Of a DNA stretch of 64,000 nt, positions 57,265 to 64,000 are shown in pieces. Below the pieces are notes generated by a model. The model saw only the letters and a program-made list of their open reading frames with translations, was not told the origin of the DNA and searched no databases. The DNA lies in assembly GCA_965250105.1 (NCBI GenBank), contig OZ252290.1, positions 1,488,001-1,552,000 of the forward strand, written 5' to 3'. The translations under genes and the position numbers were made by a program. The DNA comes from JBCBSK01 sp965250105. GTDB taxonomy: Bacteria > Pseudomonadota > Alphaproteobacteria > Rhizobiales > Tepidamorphaceae. Position 1 is the stretch's first letter, and the number at the start of each line of letters is the position of its first letter.

Positions 57265-57660
57265 TTACGGCCGCCGCGGCAGGGTCGGATCGATTGCGAC
57301 GAAATCGGACTTGTCCGAGACATACCATTGCTCGGCGATTTCGAGCCCCGTCGGCCCGTCGAGGCAGCCGGCGAACAGGCTGATCCGGTCGGCACCGTCC
57401 GGCTGCCAGAACAGATTGCCGCCGCAGCGCACGCAGAAACCGCGCCGCGCCCTGTCGGACGCGCGATACCAGCTCAGCGTCTCGTCGCGCAGGAACGTGA
57501 TATCCGACAGCGCGCAGGACGTCGCCAACACATAGGAGCCGGACGTCTTGCGGCATTGCGAACAATGGCAGGCGATGATCGGGCGCAGCGGCCCGTCGAC
57601 GCGATAGCTTACCCCGCCGCACAGGCAGGACCCGGTCAGGGCCCGGCGCGCCTCGGTCAT
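57265..57660 (-). CDS. GFA family protein (glutathione-dependent formaldehyde-activating enzyme-like)
   Basis: The 131-residue protein has the GFA zinc pattern: CLCGGVSY, ACHCSQCRKTSG and FCVRCGGNLFW. The family is named after a formaldehyde-glutathione adduct enzyme, but most members have no proven activity. Its ATG overlaps the stop of the CWC gene by 4 bp, so it is coupled to that gene and, through it, to the D-carbamoylase. Confidence 0.92.
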   Translation of the reverse strand: MTEARRALTGSCLCGGVSYRVDGPLRPIIACHCSQCRKTSGSYVLATSCALSDITFLRDETLSWYRASDRARRGFCVRCGGNLFWQPDGADRISLFAGCLDGPTGLEIAEQWYVSDKSDFVAIDPTLPRRP

Positions 57661-57914
57661 CCGTCAGATCCGGAGGCGGGGCCATGGCCCTGATCGCGCA
57701 ATTCGCCGGCGACGATGCGCAGGCAATCGGGGCACAGGCAGTCGGCATAGGGGCCGACGCCGGCCGGCAGCGGCATCGGCAGGGCGAAGCCTTCATTGCG
57801 GCACCAGCAGGACTGGCCGGTGCCGGCCATGCAGGTGAGGTCGGTGCCGCAGCGTTCGCAGGCGAGCGTGCGCGGCGCGGCGCGCGCCGTCCGGTCCGGT
57901 AGCACGGCGCTCAT
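57657..57914 (-). CDS. Cysteine-rich CWC family protein
   Basis: The 85-residue protein has the Cys-rich CWC pattern: CERCGTDLTC, then QSCWCRNE and finally CLCPDCLR, seven or eight Cys probably binding zinc. Function is unknown. It overlaps both neighbours by 4 bp, so it belongs to a D-carbamoylase, CWC, GFA unit. Confidence 0.88.
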   Translation of the reverse strand: MSAVLPDRTARAAPRTLACERCGTDLTCMAGTGQSCWCRNEGFALPMPLPAGVGPYADCLCPDCLRIVAGELRDQGHGPASGSDG

Positions 57915-58900
57915 TCCGCCGCCTCCTGCCGGGCAAGCCGGGCGGCCCGGTCGATCGCCTCGCCCTGTTCCGGGCTGACCGCCCCCTTGGTGCCGGTGAT
58001 CAGGCCATAGGCCTCGGGCTCGCGGTGGCGCTCGAAGGCGAAGACGTTTTCCCGATAGCTACGCCCCATGTCGAGATCGCAGGCATAGGTGACGACCTCA
58101 TCGGCTTCGGTGACGCATTCGCTGACGGTCTCGCCCGACGGCGCGATGATCTGGCTGCCGCCCATATGGTGGACGCCCTCTTCCAGGCCAGCCTTGGCGA
58201 CGCCGACCACCCAGGTCGCATTCTGATAGGCGCCCGCCTGCATGACGAGGCGGTTGTGGTGCCAGGACAGCCGGTCATGGTCGGGCGATGGCGGGTTGTG
58301 GATCGGCGTGTTGTAGCCGATCAGCACCAGTTCGGCGCCCTGCAGCCCGAGGCAGCGATAGGTCTCCGGCCAGCGCCGGTCGTTGCAGATGGCGAGGCCA
58401 ATCAGCCCGCCGAACGCGCGAAACACGCGGAAGCCGAGATCGCCGGTTTCGAAATAACGCTTTTCGAGATGCTGGAAGTCGCGCCAGGGCTCGTTCTCGC
58501 TGTGCCCGGGCAGATGGATCTTGCGGTATTTGCCGACGATCTCGCCGTCGCGCGCCACCAGGATCGCGGTGTTGAACCGCCGCCTGACGCCATCCTCGAC
58601 CGCGATCTCGGCATAGCCGAGATGAAAGCCGATGCCGAGACGGCGCGCCTCGTCGAAGAGAGGCCGCGTCGCCGGACCCGGCATCTCGGTCTCGTAATAG
58701 AGATCGAGCTCCGCCGCATCGGCGATGAACCAGCGCGGGAAGAAGGTCGTCAGCGCGAGTTCGGGATAGACCACGAGATCGGCCCCCCGGCGATGCGCCT
58801 CGCGCATCAACGCGATCATCCGCTCGACGACGTCGGCGCGGGTCTCGGCGCGGGCGATGGGGCCCATCTGGGCGGCTGCAACGGTCAGGTGGCGCGGCAT
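57911..58900 (-). CDS. N-carbamoyl-D-amino acid hydrolase (D-carbamoylase)-like amidohydrolase
   Basis: The 329-residue nitrilase-superfamily protein has Glu47 (VYPELALTTFFPRW), Lys127 (GKYRKIHLPGH) and Cys172 (ICNDRRWPET), positions that equal those of the Agrobacterium D-carbamoylase catalytic triad. Long stretches agree with that enzyme from memory: QMGPIARAETR, FQHLEKRYFETGDLGF and GYNTPIHNPP. The enzyme releases CO2 and ammonia from N-carbamoyl-D-amino acids in hydantoin use. Neither a dihydropyrimidinase nor a hydantoin racemase is in the window. It is divergent from the second ABC importer, which may bring in its substrate. Confidence 0.88.
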   Translation of the reverse strand: MPRHLTVAAAQMGPIARAETRADVVERMIALMREAHRRGADLVVYPELALTTFFPRWFIADAAELDLYYETEMPGPATRPLFDEARRLGIGFHLGYAEIAVEDGVRRRFNTAILVARDGEIVGKYRKIHLPGHSENEPWRDFQHLEKRYFETGDLGFRVFRAFGGLIGLAICNDRRWPETYRCLGLQGAELVLIGYNTPIHNPPSPDHDRLSWHHNRLVMQAGAYQNATWVVGVAKAGLEEGVHHMGGSQIIAPSGETVSECVTEADEVVTYACDLDMGRSYRENVFAFERHREPEAYGLITGTKGAVSPEQGEAIDRAARLARQEAAE

Positions 58901-59103
58901 GGCAGGCTTCCCGTCTGGGTGGCGAACAGAAAGATCAGTCTACCGCGCCGGCGCCCGCGCGTCTCGCAGAACTGGCAGGACGGAAAGACATGGCTGCCCC
59001 CGCGCGTGCATGATCCATGGGCACTTTCCATAGCGCGCGCAGGCAGTTGCCCGGCAATTAGGCGGTTTTACAAGCTGACGACGAACAATTCGATCCGACC
59101 ACA

Positions 59104-59123
59104 CGGATATGGCGGCATATCCG
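59104..59123. promoter_or_regulatory. Candidate operator: perfect inverted repeat CGGATATG-GCGG-CATATCCG
   Basis: The 8-bp arms are perfect, with a 4-bp centre. It lies in the 366-bp gap between the D-carbamoylase (minus) and the ABC binding-protein gene (plus), about 205 bp from the first start and 145 bp from the second. The position and symmetry fit a repressor or activator site for the divergent pair; no regulator gene is nearby. Nothing else in the gap is recognisable. Confidence 0.45.
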
Positions 59124-59266
59124 ACATTTTTGCGACGAGACGGTTGCGGAGGGAGTGGCTTTGCTGAAACACTAAGCGTGCTCAAGGAATGACCGGACGG
59201 GCCCGACGCTCACATCCGGCGGCTTGAGCGGGGACATTTCAGACGGGACCAGGGAGGTCTTTTCTC

Positions 59267-60862
59267 ATGAAGCTAACTCGACGCCATTTCGTCGGCACCA
59301 CGATGGCCGGCGCCGTCGCGGCGCCTTTCGTATCGCGTATTCGCACCGCCAGCGCGTCGACGTCGGTGCTGCGCGTCATTCCGCATGCGGACCTCAAGAA
59401 CATCGATCCGATCTGGACGACCGCCTATATCACCCGCAATCACGGCTACATGGTCTTCGACACGCTGTTCGCGATGGACGAGAGCCTGACGCCACAGCCG
59501 CAGATGGTCGACACCTACGAGGTGTCCGACGACCAGATGACCTGGACCTTCGTGCTGCGCGACGGCCTCGAATTCCACGACGGCACGCCGGTCACCGCCG
59601 ATGACTGCGTCGCTTCGCTGAAGCGTTGGGGCGTGCGCGACGGCATGGGCCAGAAGCTCTTCCGCGTCGTCGAGGATCTGACCGCCGCGGACGACAAGAC
59701 GATCGTCATGACGTTGTCGACGCCCTATGGCCTGGTGCTTGAATCGATCGGCAAGATCTCGTCCAACGTGCCCTTCATGATGCCGAAGCGGCTCGCCGAG
59801 ACCGACCCCTTCGAGCAGATCTCGGATGTCATCGGCTCCGGCCCCTACCGCTTCGTCAGCGAGGAATGGCAGCCGGGCGCCAAGACCGTCTACGAGAAAT
59901 TCGCCGGCTATGTGCCGCGTTCGGGGCCGGCCAATTCGGCGTCGGGCGGCAAGGTCGTCAATGTCGACCGCTGCGAATGGATCTACACGCCGGATTCGAC
60001 CACGGCGATGAACGCGCTGATCTCGGGCGAGGTCGACTATTACGAACAGGTGCCGGGCGATCTGGCGCCGATCATCGCCCAGGCAGACGGCGTCAATGTC
60101 GAGGTGCTCGACCCGCTCGGCAATCAGGGCATGCTGCGCTTCAACCATCTCCTGCCGCCCTTCGACAATCCGATGGTGCGCCGCGCGGTGCTGCAGGCGA
60201 TGGACAAGCAGGTCTACATGCAGGCGGCCGTCGGCAATCCCGACTTCTACAACGCGGCCTGCGACAGCTACTTCCCCTGCGGCTCGCCGCTCGAGACCGA
60301 GGTCGGCCTCGACATGATCACGCCGACGGACATGGACCGGGCCCGAGCGACGCTCGCCGAGTCCGGCTATGATGGCACGCCGGTGGTGATCATGCAGTCG
60401 ACCGACATCCCGATCCTGTCGGCCATGGCGCTGGTGACGGCGGAAACGCTGCGCACGCTCGGCATGGAAGTCGATCTCCAGGCGATGGACTGGTCGACGC
60501 TGACCTCGCGCCGCGCCAAGCAGGACCCGGTCGCCGATGGCGGCTGGAACATCTTCCACACCTGGTGGATCGGCGGCGACCTGGTCAACCCGATCGCGGC
60601 CGTCGGCCTGTCGGGCGGCGGTCCGGAAGGCGCCTGGTTCGGATGGCCGAGCGACGCCAAGATGGAAGAGCTGCGCGACGCCTTCGCCACCGAGACCGAT
60701 CCGGCCCAGCAGAAGGCGCTCGCCGACCAGATCCAGCAGCGCGCCATCGAGATCGGTACCCATGGCAATACCGGCACCTTCTTCGTGCCGGTCGGTTATC
60801 GCGACAATGTCCAGGGCCTGATCAAGTCGCCGGTCCAGTTCTTCTGGAACATCGCGGTCTGA
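59267..60862 (+). CDS. ABC transporter substrate-binding protein, family 5, Tat-exported
   Basis: The 531-residue periplasmic binding protein has a twin-arginine signal (TRRHFVGTTMAG, residues 4-15). Family SBP_bac_5 blocks include WTFVLRDGLEFHDGTPVTADDCVASLKRW, GSGPYRFVSEEWQPG and FNHLLPPFDNPMVRRAVLQAMD. Such proteins bind peptides, opines, glutathione and similar compounds; the ligand is not known. It is the first gene of an operon with two permeases and a double ATPase. A short gap with two hairpins separates it from the first permease. Confidence 0.95.
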   Translation: MKLTRRHFVGTTMAGAVAAPFVSRIRTASASTSVLRVIPHADLKNIDPIWTTAYITRNHGYMVFDTLFAMDESLTPQPQMVDTYEVSDDQMTWTFVLRDGLEFHDGTPVTADDCVASLKRWGVRDGMGQKLFRVVEDLTAADDKTIVMTLSTPYGLVLESIGKISSNVPFMMPKRLAETDPFEQISDVIGSGPYRFVSEEWQPGAKTVYEKFAGYVPRSGPANSASGGKVVNVDRCEWIYTPDSTTAMNALISGEVDYYEQVPGDLAPIIAQADGVNVEVLDPLGNQGMLRFNHLLPPFDNPMVRRAVLQAMDKQVYMQAAVGNPDFYNAACDSYFPCGSPLETEVGLDMITPTDMDRARATLAESGYDGTPVVIMQSTDIPILSAMALVTAETLRTLGMEVDLQAMDWSTLTSRRAKQDPVADGGWNIFHTWWIGGDLVNPIAAVGLSGGGPEGAWFGWPSDAKMEELRDAFATETDPAQQKALADQIQQRAIEIGTHGNTGTFFVPVGYRDNVQGLIKSPVQFFWNIAV

Positions 60863-60882
60863 CGCGAGGCCGCTCCGATCGC

Positions 60883-60900
60883 CGAGGCCATCAGGCCTCG
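60883..60900. terminator. Hairpin 1 after the binding-protein gene
   Basis: CGAGGCC and GGCCTCG form a perfect 7-bp stem with an ATCA loop, 21 bp after the stop codon. Stems in this position usually protect the 3' end of the highly expressed binding-protein message or reduce read-through. Confidence 0.55.
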
Positions 60901-60913
60901 CTTCCCGACCAGC

Positions 60914-60938
60914 GCGGCGGGCCTCGGCGGCCCGCCGC
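60914..60938. terminator. Hairpin 2 between the binding-protein and permease genes
   Basis: GCGGCGGGCC and GGCCCGCCGC form a perfect 10-bp GC-only stem with a 5-base loop. With hairpin 1 it may give differential expression of the binding protein over the membrane subunits. The short T-containing stretch that follows is too weak for a strong terminator. Confidence 0.6.
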
Positions 60939-61052
60939 CGCCTCTTGACCCGACACCCTACGCCCTCATCGCGGGCGGGAACGGAGACGACCGCATGACC
61001 GAGCGCCCGGCACGAACGGGGCCCCGCACCGGACCGGGGAGCGCCTGACGCC

Positions 61053-61997
61053 ATGTGGCTGTTCATCGCCCGGCGCATCCTGTCGACCATCCCGGTCATG
61101 GCGATCGTCGCCTTCATCATTTTCATGATGCTGCGGCTGTCGCCCGGCGACCCCGCCACCGTCATCGCCGGCGACTATGCCAGCCCGCAGGACATCGAAC
61201 GGATCCGCGAGCAGCTCGGCCTCAACGACCCGATCTTCATCCAGTTCTTCAACTGGATCCTGCAGCTTCTGCGCGGCGATCTCGGCATCTCGATCTTCTC
61301 CAACCTGCCGGTCACCACGCTGATCGGCCAGCGGCTCGAGCCGACGCTCATGCTGGCCGCGACGACGCTGGTCTTCTCGGTCATCGTCGCCGTGCCGATG
61401 GGTGTCCTGGCGGCCTGGAAGGCCGGCACCTGGATCGACCGGCTGATCATGATCTTCGCCGTGCTCGGCTTTTCGATCCCCGTCTTCGTGCTCGGCTATT
61501 TCCTCGTCTATGCCTTCTCGATCGAGCTGCGCTGGCTGCCGGTGCAGGGCTATCGCAGCCCGTTCACCGACGGGGTCTGGGAATTCGTCCGCCACATCAC
61601 CCTGCCGACGCTGACGCTGAGCGCGATCTACATCGCGCTGGTTGCCCGCATCACCCGCGCCAGCGTGCTCGAAGTGCTCGAGGAGGACTATATCCGCACC
61701 GCCCGCGCCAAGGGCCAGATCGAGCGTAAGGTATTGCTGGTCCATGCGCTGAAGAACGCCGCCATCCCCATCGTCACCGTGATCGGGCTCGGCATCGCGC
61801 TTCTGATCGGCGGCGTCGTGATCACCGAAAGCGTCTACAACATCCCGGGCCTCGGCCGGCTCGTCGTGGACGCGATCCTGAAGCGCGATTATCCGATCAT
61901 CCAGGGGCTGATCCTGTTCTTCTCCTTCATCTACATCTTCCTCAACCTGCTGATCGACATCGTCTACACCTTCGTCGATCCGCGCATTCGGTACTAG
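61053..61997 (+). CDS. ABC transporter permease, oligopeptide/dipeptide type (DppB-like)
   Basis: The 314-residue protein has six helices and DppB blocks: RLSPGDPATVIAGDYASPQDIERIREQLGLNDPI near the N-terminus and the EAA loop ARITRASVLEVLEEDYIRTARAKG. It is typical in length. The second permease starts 4 bp after it. Confidence 0.95.
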   Translation: MWLFIARRILSTIPVMAIVAFIIFMMLRLSPGDPATVIAGDYASPQDIERIREQLGLNDPIFIQFFNWILQLLRGDLGISIFSNLPVTTLIGQRLEPTLMLAATTLVFSVIVAVPMGVLAAWKAGTWIDRLIMIFAVLGFSIPVFVLGYFLVYAFSIELRWLPVQGYRSPFTDGVWEFVRHITLPTLTLSAIYIALVARITRASVLEVLEEDYIRTARAKGQIERKVLLVHALKNAAIPIVTVIGLGIALLIGGVVITESVYNIPGLGRLVVDAILKRDYPIIQGLILFFSFIYIFLNLLIDIVYTFVDPRIRY

Positions 61998-62001
61998 CGC
62001 C

Positions 62002-62883
62002 ATGGCAGACGTGACAGACCGCGCCGCCATCGGCCCGATCGCCAAGGCCCGCTCCTGGCGCCGCGACTTCGTCGCCCGTTATCCGGTCGCCTTCGTCGGC
62101 GCGCTGATCCTCGTCGTCATGGCGTTCGCTGCGGTGGCCGCGCCGCTCATCGCGCCGATTCCGCCGACCGACCTCAACCCCGCCGTCAGGCTGAGCCCGC
62201 CGAGCGCCGCCCACTGGTTCGGCACCGACATGTTCGGCCGCGACGTCTGGAGCCGCACGGTCTATGGCGCGCGGGTGTCGCTGATCGTCGGCATCACGGT
62301 GGCGGTGCTGGCGGTCGCGATCGGCCTCGTGGTCGGCCTCGTCTCGGGCTATATACGCTGGCTCGACGGCATCGTCATGCGCGTCATGGACGGGCTGATG
62401 GCGATCCCCGGCATCCTGCTGGCCATCGCGCTGGTTTCCCTGTCCGGCGCCTCGCTGACCACCGTCATCATCGCCATCACCATTCCCGAGATCCCGCGCG
62501 TCGTCCGGCTCGTGCGTTCGGTCGTCCTGAGCGTGCGCGAGGAACCCTATGTCGAGGCGGCGATTTCCATGGGCACGGCGATGCCGCTGGTCCTGTGGCG
62601 CCATGTGCTGCCCAACACGGTGCCGCCGCTGATTGTCCAGGCGACCTATGTCTGCGCCTCGGCGATGCTGCTCGAAGCGCTCCTGTCCTTCCTCGGCGCC
62701 GGCACGCCGCCGGAAATCCCGAGCTGGGGCAATATGATGGCCGAGGCGCGGCTGTTCTTCCAACTGGCGCCGTGGATCATCTTCTTCCCCGGCATCGCGC
62801 TCGCGCTGACCATTCTGGCCGTCAACGTTCTGGGCGACGCCCTGCGCGACCGGCTCGACCCGAAACTCGCCCGCAGGCTCTGA
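62002..62883 (+). CDS. ABC transporter permease, oligopeptide/dipeptide type (DppC-like)
   Basis: The 293-residue protein has DppC blocks: HWFGTDMFGRDVWSRTVYGARVSL, the EAA-type loop VRSVVLSVREEPYVEAAISMG and FLGAGTPPEIPSWGNMMAEAR. It follows the first permease by 4 bp and precedes the ATPase by 4 bp, so translation is probably coupled along the operon. Confidence 0.95.
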   Translation: MADVTDRAAIGPIAKARSWRRDFVARYPVAFVGALILVVMAFAAVAAPLIAPIPPTDLNPAVRLSPPSAAHWFGTDMFGRDVWSRTVYGARVSLIVGITVAVLAVAIGLVVGLVSGYIRWLDGIVMRVMDGLMAIPGILLAIALVSLSGASLTTVIIAITIPEIPRVVRLVRSVVLSVREEPYVEAAISMGTAMPLVLWRHVLPNTVPPLIVQATYVCASAMLLEALLSFLGAGTPPEIPSWGNMMAEARLFFQLAPWIIFFPGIALALTILAVNVLGDALRDRLDPKLARRL

Positions 62884-62887
62884 CGCG

Positions 62888-64000
62888 ATGGACATGACCA
62901 ATTCGTCTCCGCATGCCGATGCCCACCCGCAGGTTCTCGACGTTCGCGGCCTGACCGTGAAGCTGCCCGACGGCGCCGACCGGACCAATGCCGTCGAGGA
63001 CATCTCGGTCACCGTGGGCCGCGAGGAGATCGTCTGCATCGTCGGCGAATCCGGCTCCGGCAAGTCGGTCACCGCCTTCACCTGCATGGGCCTTCTGCCG
63101 AAGAAACAACTGCGACCGACCGCCGGCGAGATCCTGTTCGACGGCGACGACCTCCTGAAGAAGAGCGACCGCGAGATGCGCGATCTCCGGGGCGCGCGTC
63201 TGTCGATGATCTTCCAGGAGCCGATGACCGCGCTCAATCCGGTCATGAAGGTCGGCCAGCAGATCGAGGAAGTGCTCAAGATCCACGGCGCGATGAGCCC
63301 GCGCGAGCGCGCCGAGCGCGTCGTCGAGATCATGGACCTGGTGCATCTGCCCGATCCCCGATCCATGGTGTCGGCCTATCCGCACCAGCTCTCGGGCGGC
63401 CAGCGCCAGCGCATCATGATCGCCTCGGCGCTGGTGCTCGACCCCGCGCTTCTGATCGCCGACGAGCCGACCACGGCGCTCGACGTGACGACCCAGAAAC
63501 AGATCCTCAAGCTCGTGCGCGAGATGATGGAGCGCCGCAAGACCGGCGTCCTGTTCATCACCCACGATTTCGGCGTCGTCGCCGAGATCGCCGACCGGGT
63601 GGTCGTCATGCAGAACGGCCGGATCGTGGAAAGCGGCACCGCCGACGAGGTGTTGCGCCGGCCCAAGGCCAATTACACCCAGATGCTGATCCGCTCGGTG
63701 CCAAGCATGCACCCGCCCGAGCGCGAACCGCATGACAAGGCGCCGGTCGCGCTCGAAACCAGCGACCTCAACAAGACCTATGGCACGACGGGCTTCCTGC
63801 AGAAGGGTCGCGTCGTCAAGGCGGCATCGGACGTCAATCTGACCGTCCGGCGCGGCGAGACGCTGGGCATCGTCGGCGAATCCGGCTCCGGCAAGTCGAC
63901 GGTGGCGCGCTGCGTGGTGCGCCTCGTCGATCCGAGTTCGGGCGAGATCCGCATTCACGGCAATGACGTGGCGAGCCTGTCGCCGGGCGCCCTCAGGCCG
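62888..64000 (+). CDS. Dual ABC ATPase of the second oligopeptide-type transporter (3' end outside window)
   Basis: The frame is open from ATG 62888 to the right edge (371 codons seen). The first ATPase domain has Walker [10 protein letters not shown] near residue 53, signature LSGGQRQRI and Walker [13 protein letters not shown]; a second domain begins near residue 290 with another Walker [10 protein letters not shown] near residue 329. It is a DppD-DppF fusion like the one in the first operon, but whether it also carries an extra C-terminal domain cannot be seen. An ATG at 62894 is an alternative start. Confidence 0.94.
   Translation, partial: MDMTNSSPHADAHPQVLDVRGLTVKLPDGADRTNAVEDISVTVGREEIVCIVGESGSGKSVTAFTCMGLLPKKQLRPTAGEILFDGDDLLKKSDREMRDLRGARLSMIFQEPMTALNPVMKVGQQIEEVLKIHGAMSPRERAERVVEIMDLVHLPDPRSMVSAYPHQLSGGQRQRIMIASALVLDPALLIADEPTTALDVTTQKQILKLVREMMERRKTGVLFITHDFGVVAEIADRVVVMQNGRIVESGTADEVLRRPKANYTQMLIRSVPSMHPPEREPHDKAPVALETSDLNKTYGTTGFLQKGRVVKAASDVNLTVRRGETLGIVGESGSGKSTVARCVVRLVDPSSGEIRIHGNDVASLSPGALRP

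Noticed and set aside
59273..61165. 630-codon minus-strand open frame
   Set aside because: Antisense to the ABC binding-protein gene and the start of the permease.

Overview
The window looks like chromosomal DNA from a high-GC alphaproteobacterium, most probably of the order Hyphomicrobiales (Rhizobiales). The case rests on gene content and order: cobS-cobT near rpmB, a SUV3-like RNA helicase followed by an S4 protein, fdxA and carD, an RpoH sigma factor, aroK-aroB followed by a DUF21/CBS protein, a Flp pilin, and glutaredoxin beside a Nit-family amidase and a DUF1178 protein. I found no rRNA, tRNA, CRISPR array, transposase or prophage gene. Nearly all of the window is ordinary core and transport gene content. 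The species cannot be named from this sequence.

Layout. 1-3.4 kb: a PhoX-type phosphatase cut by the left edge, with a good Pho-box-like direct repeat upstream, then a dispersed intergenic repeat and mnmA. 3.6-7.0 kb: a fliK-like/flgD pair and a BenE-type transporter. 7.2-10.9 kb: a minus-strand envelope cluster of ArnT-like glycosyltransferase, PAP2 phosphatase, polyprenyl-phosphate glycosyltransferase and LAB_N membrane protein, which resembles polyprenyl-linked sugar decoration of lipid A or LPS core. 11-18 kb: comF, grxC, a Nit amidase and DUF1178 on the minus strand, a divergent methyltransferase, then a Flp pilin, mutT, argJ and a periplasmic parvulin. 18-26 kb: secA, panC, an MFS permease, and a class III nucleotide cyclase overlapping an SLC13-type transporter with TrkA-C domains. 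26-30.3 kb: an L,D-transpeptidase lipoprotein, accA, xerD and a 58-residue membrane protein.

30.5-43 kb: aroK, aroB, a CorC-like protein, bolA, a J-domain protein, cobS, cobT, a phytase-like esterase, a YhhQ-type transporter, rpmB and DUF3108. A divergent PhoA-family phosphatase with an AT-rich flank and strong hairpins sits between the J-domain gene and cobS and looks like an insertion into a conserved block. 43-50.7 kb: RNA helicase, S4 protein, fdxA, carD (with a perfect CtrA-type TTAA-N7-TTAA site upstream), rpoH and a zinc alcohol dehydrogenase. 51.9-64 kb: two oligopeptide-type ABC transporter operons. The first has no binding-protein gene in the window, and its double ATPase carries an extra C-terminal helix-hairpin-helix tail. 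The second has a Tat-exported binding protein and is divergent from a D-carbamoylase-like amidohydrolase that overlaps a Cys-rich CWC protein gene and a GFA-family gene.

I see no single clearly new system. The points most worth a second look are the ABC ATPase fusion, the PhoA homologue lacking the usual histidine zinc ligands, the PAP2 enzyme with Asp where the motif-2 His belongs, the D-carbamoylase cluster facing an ABC importer, and the regulatory sites upstream of phoX and carD.
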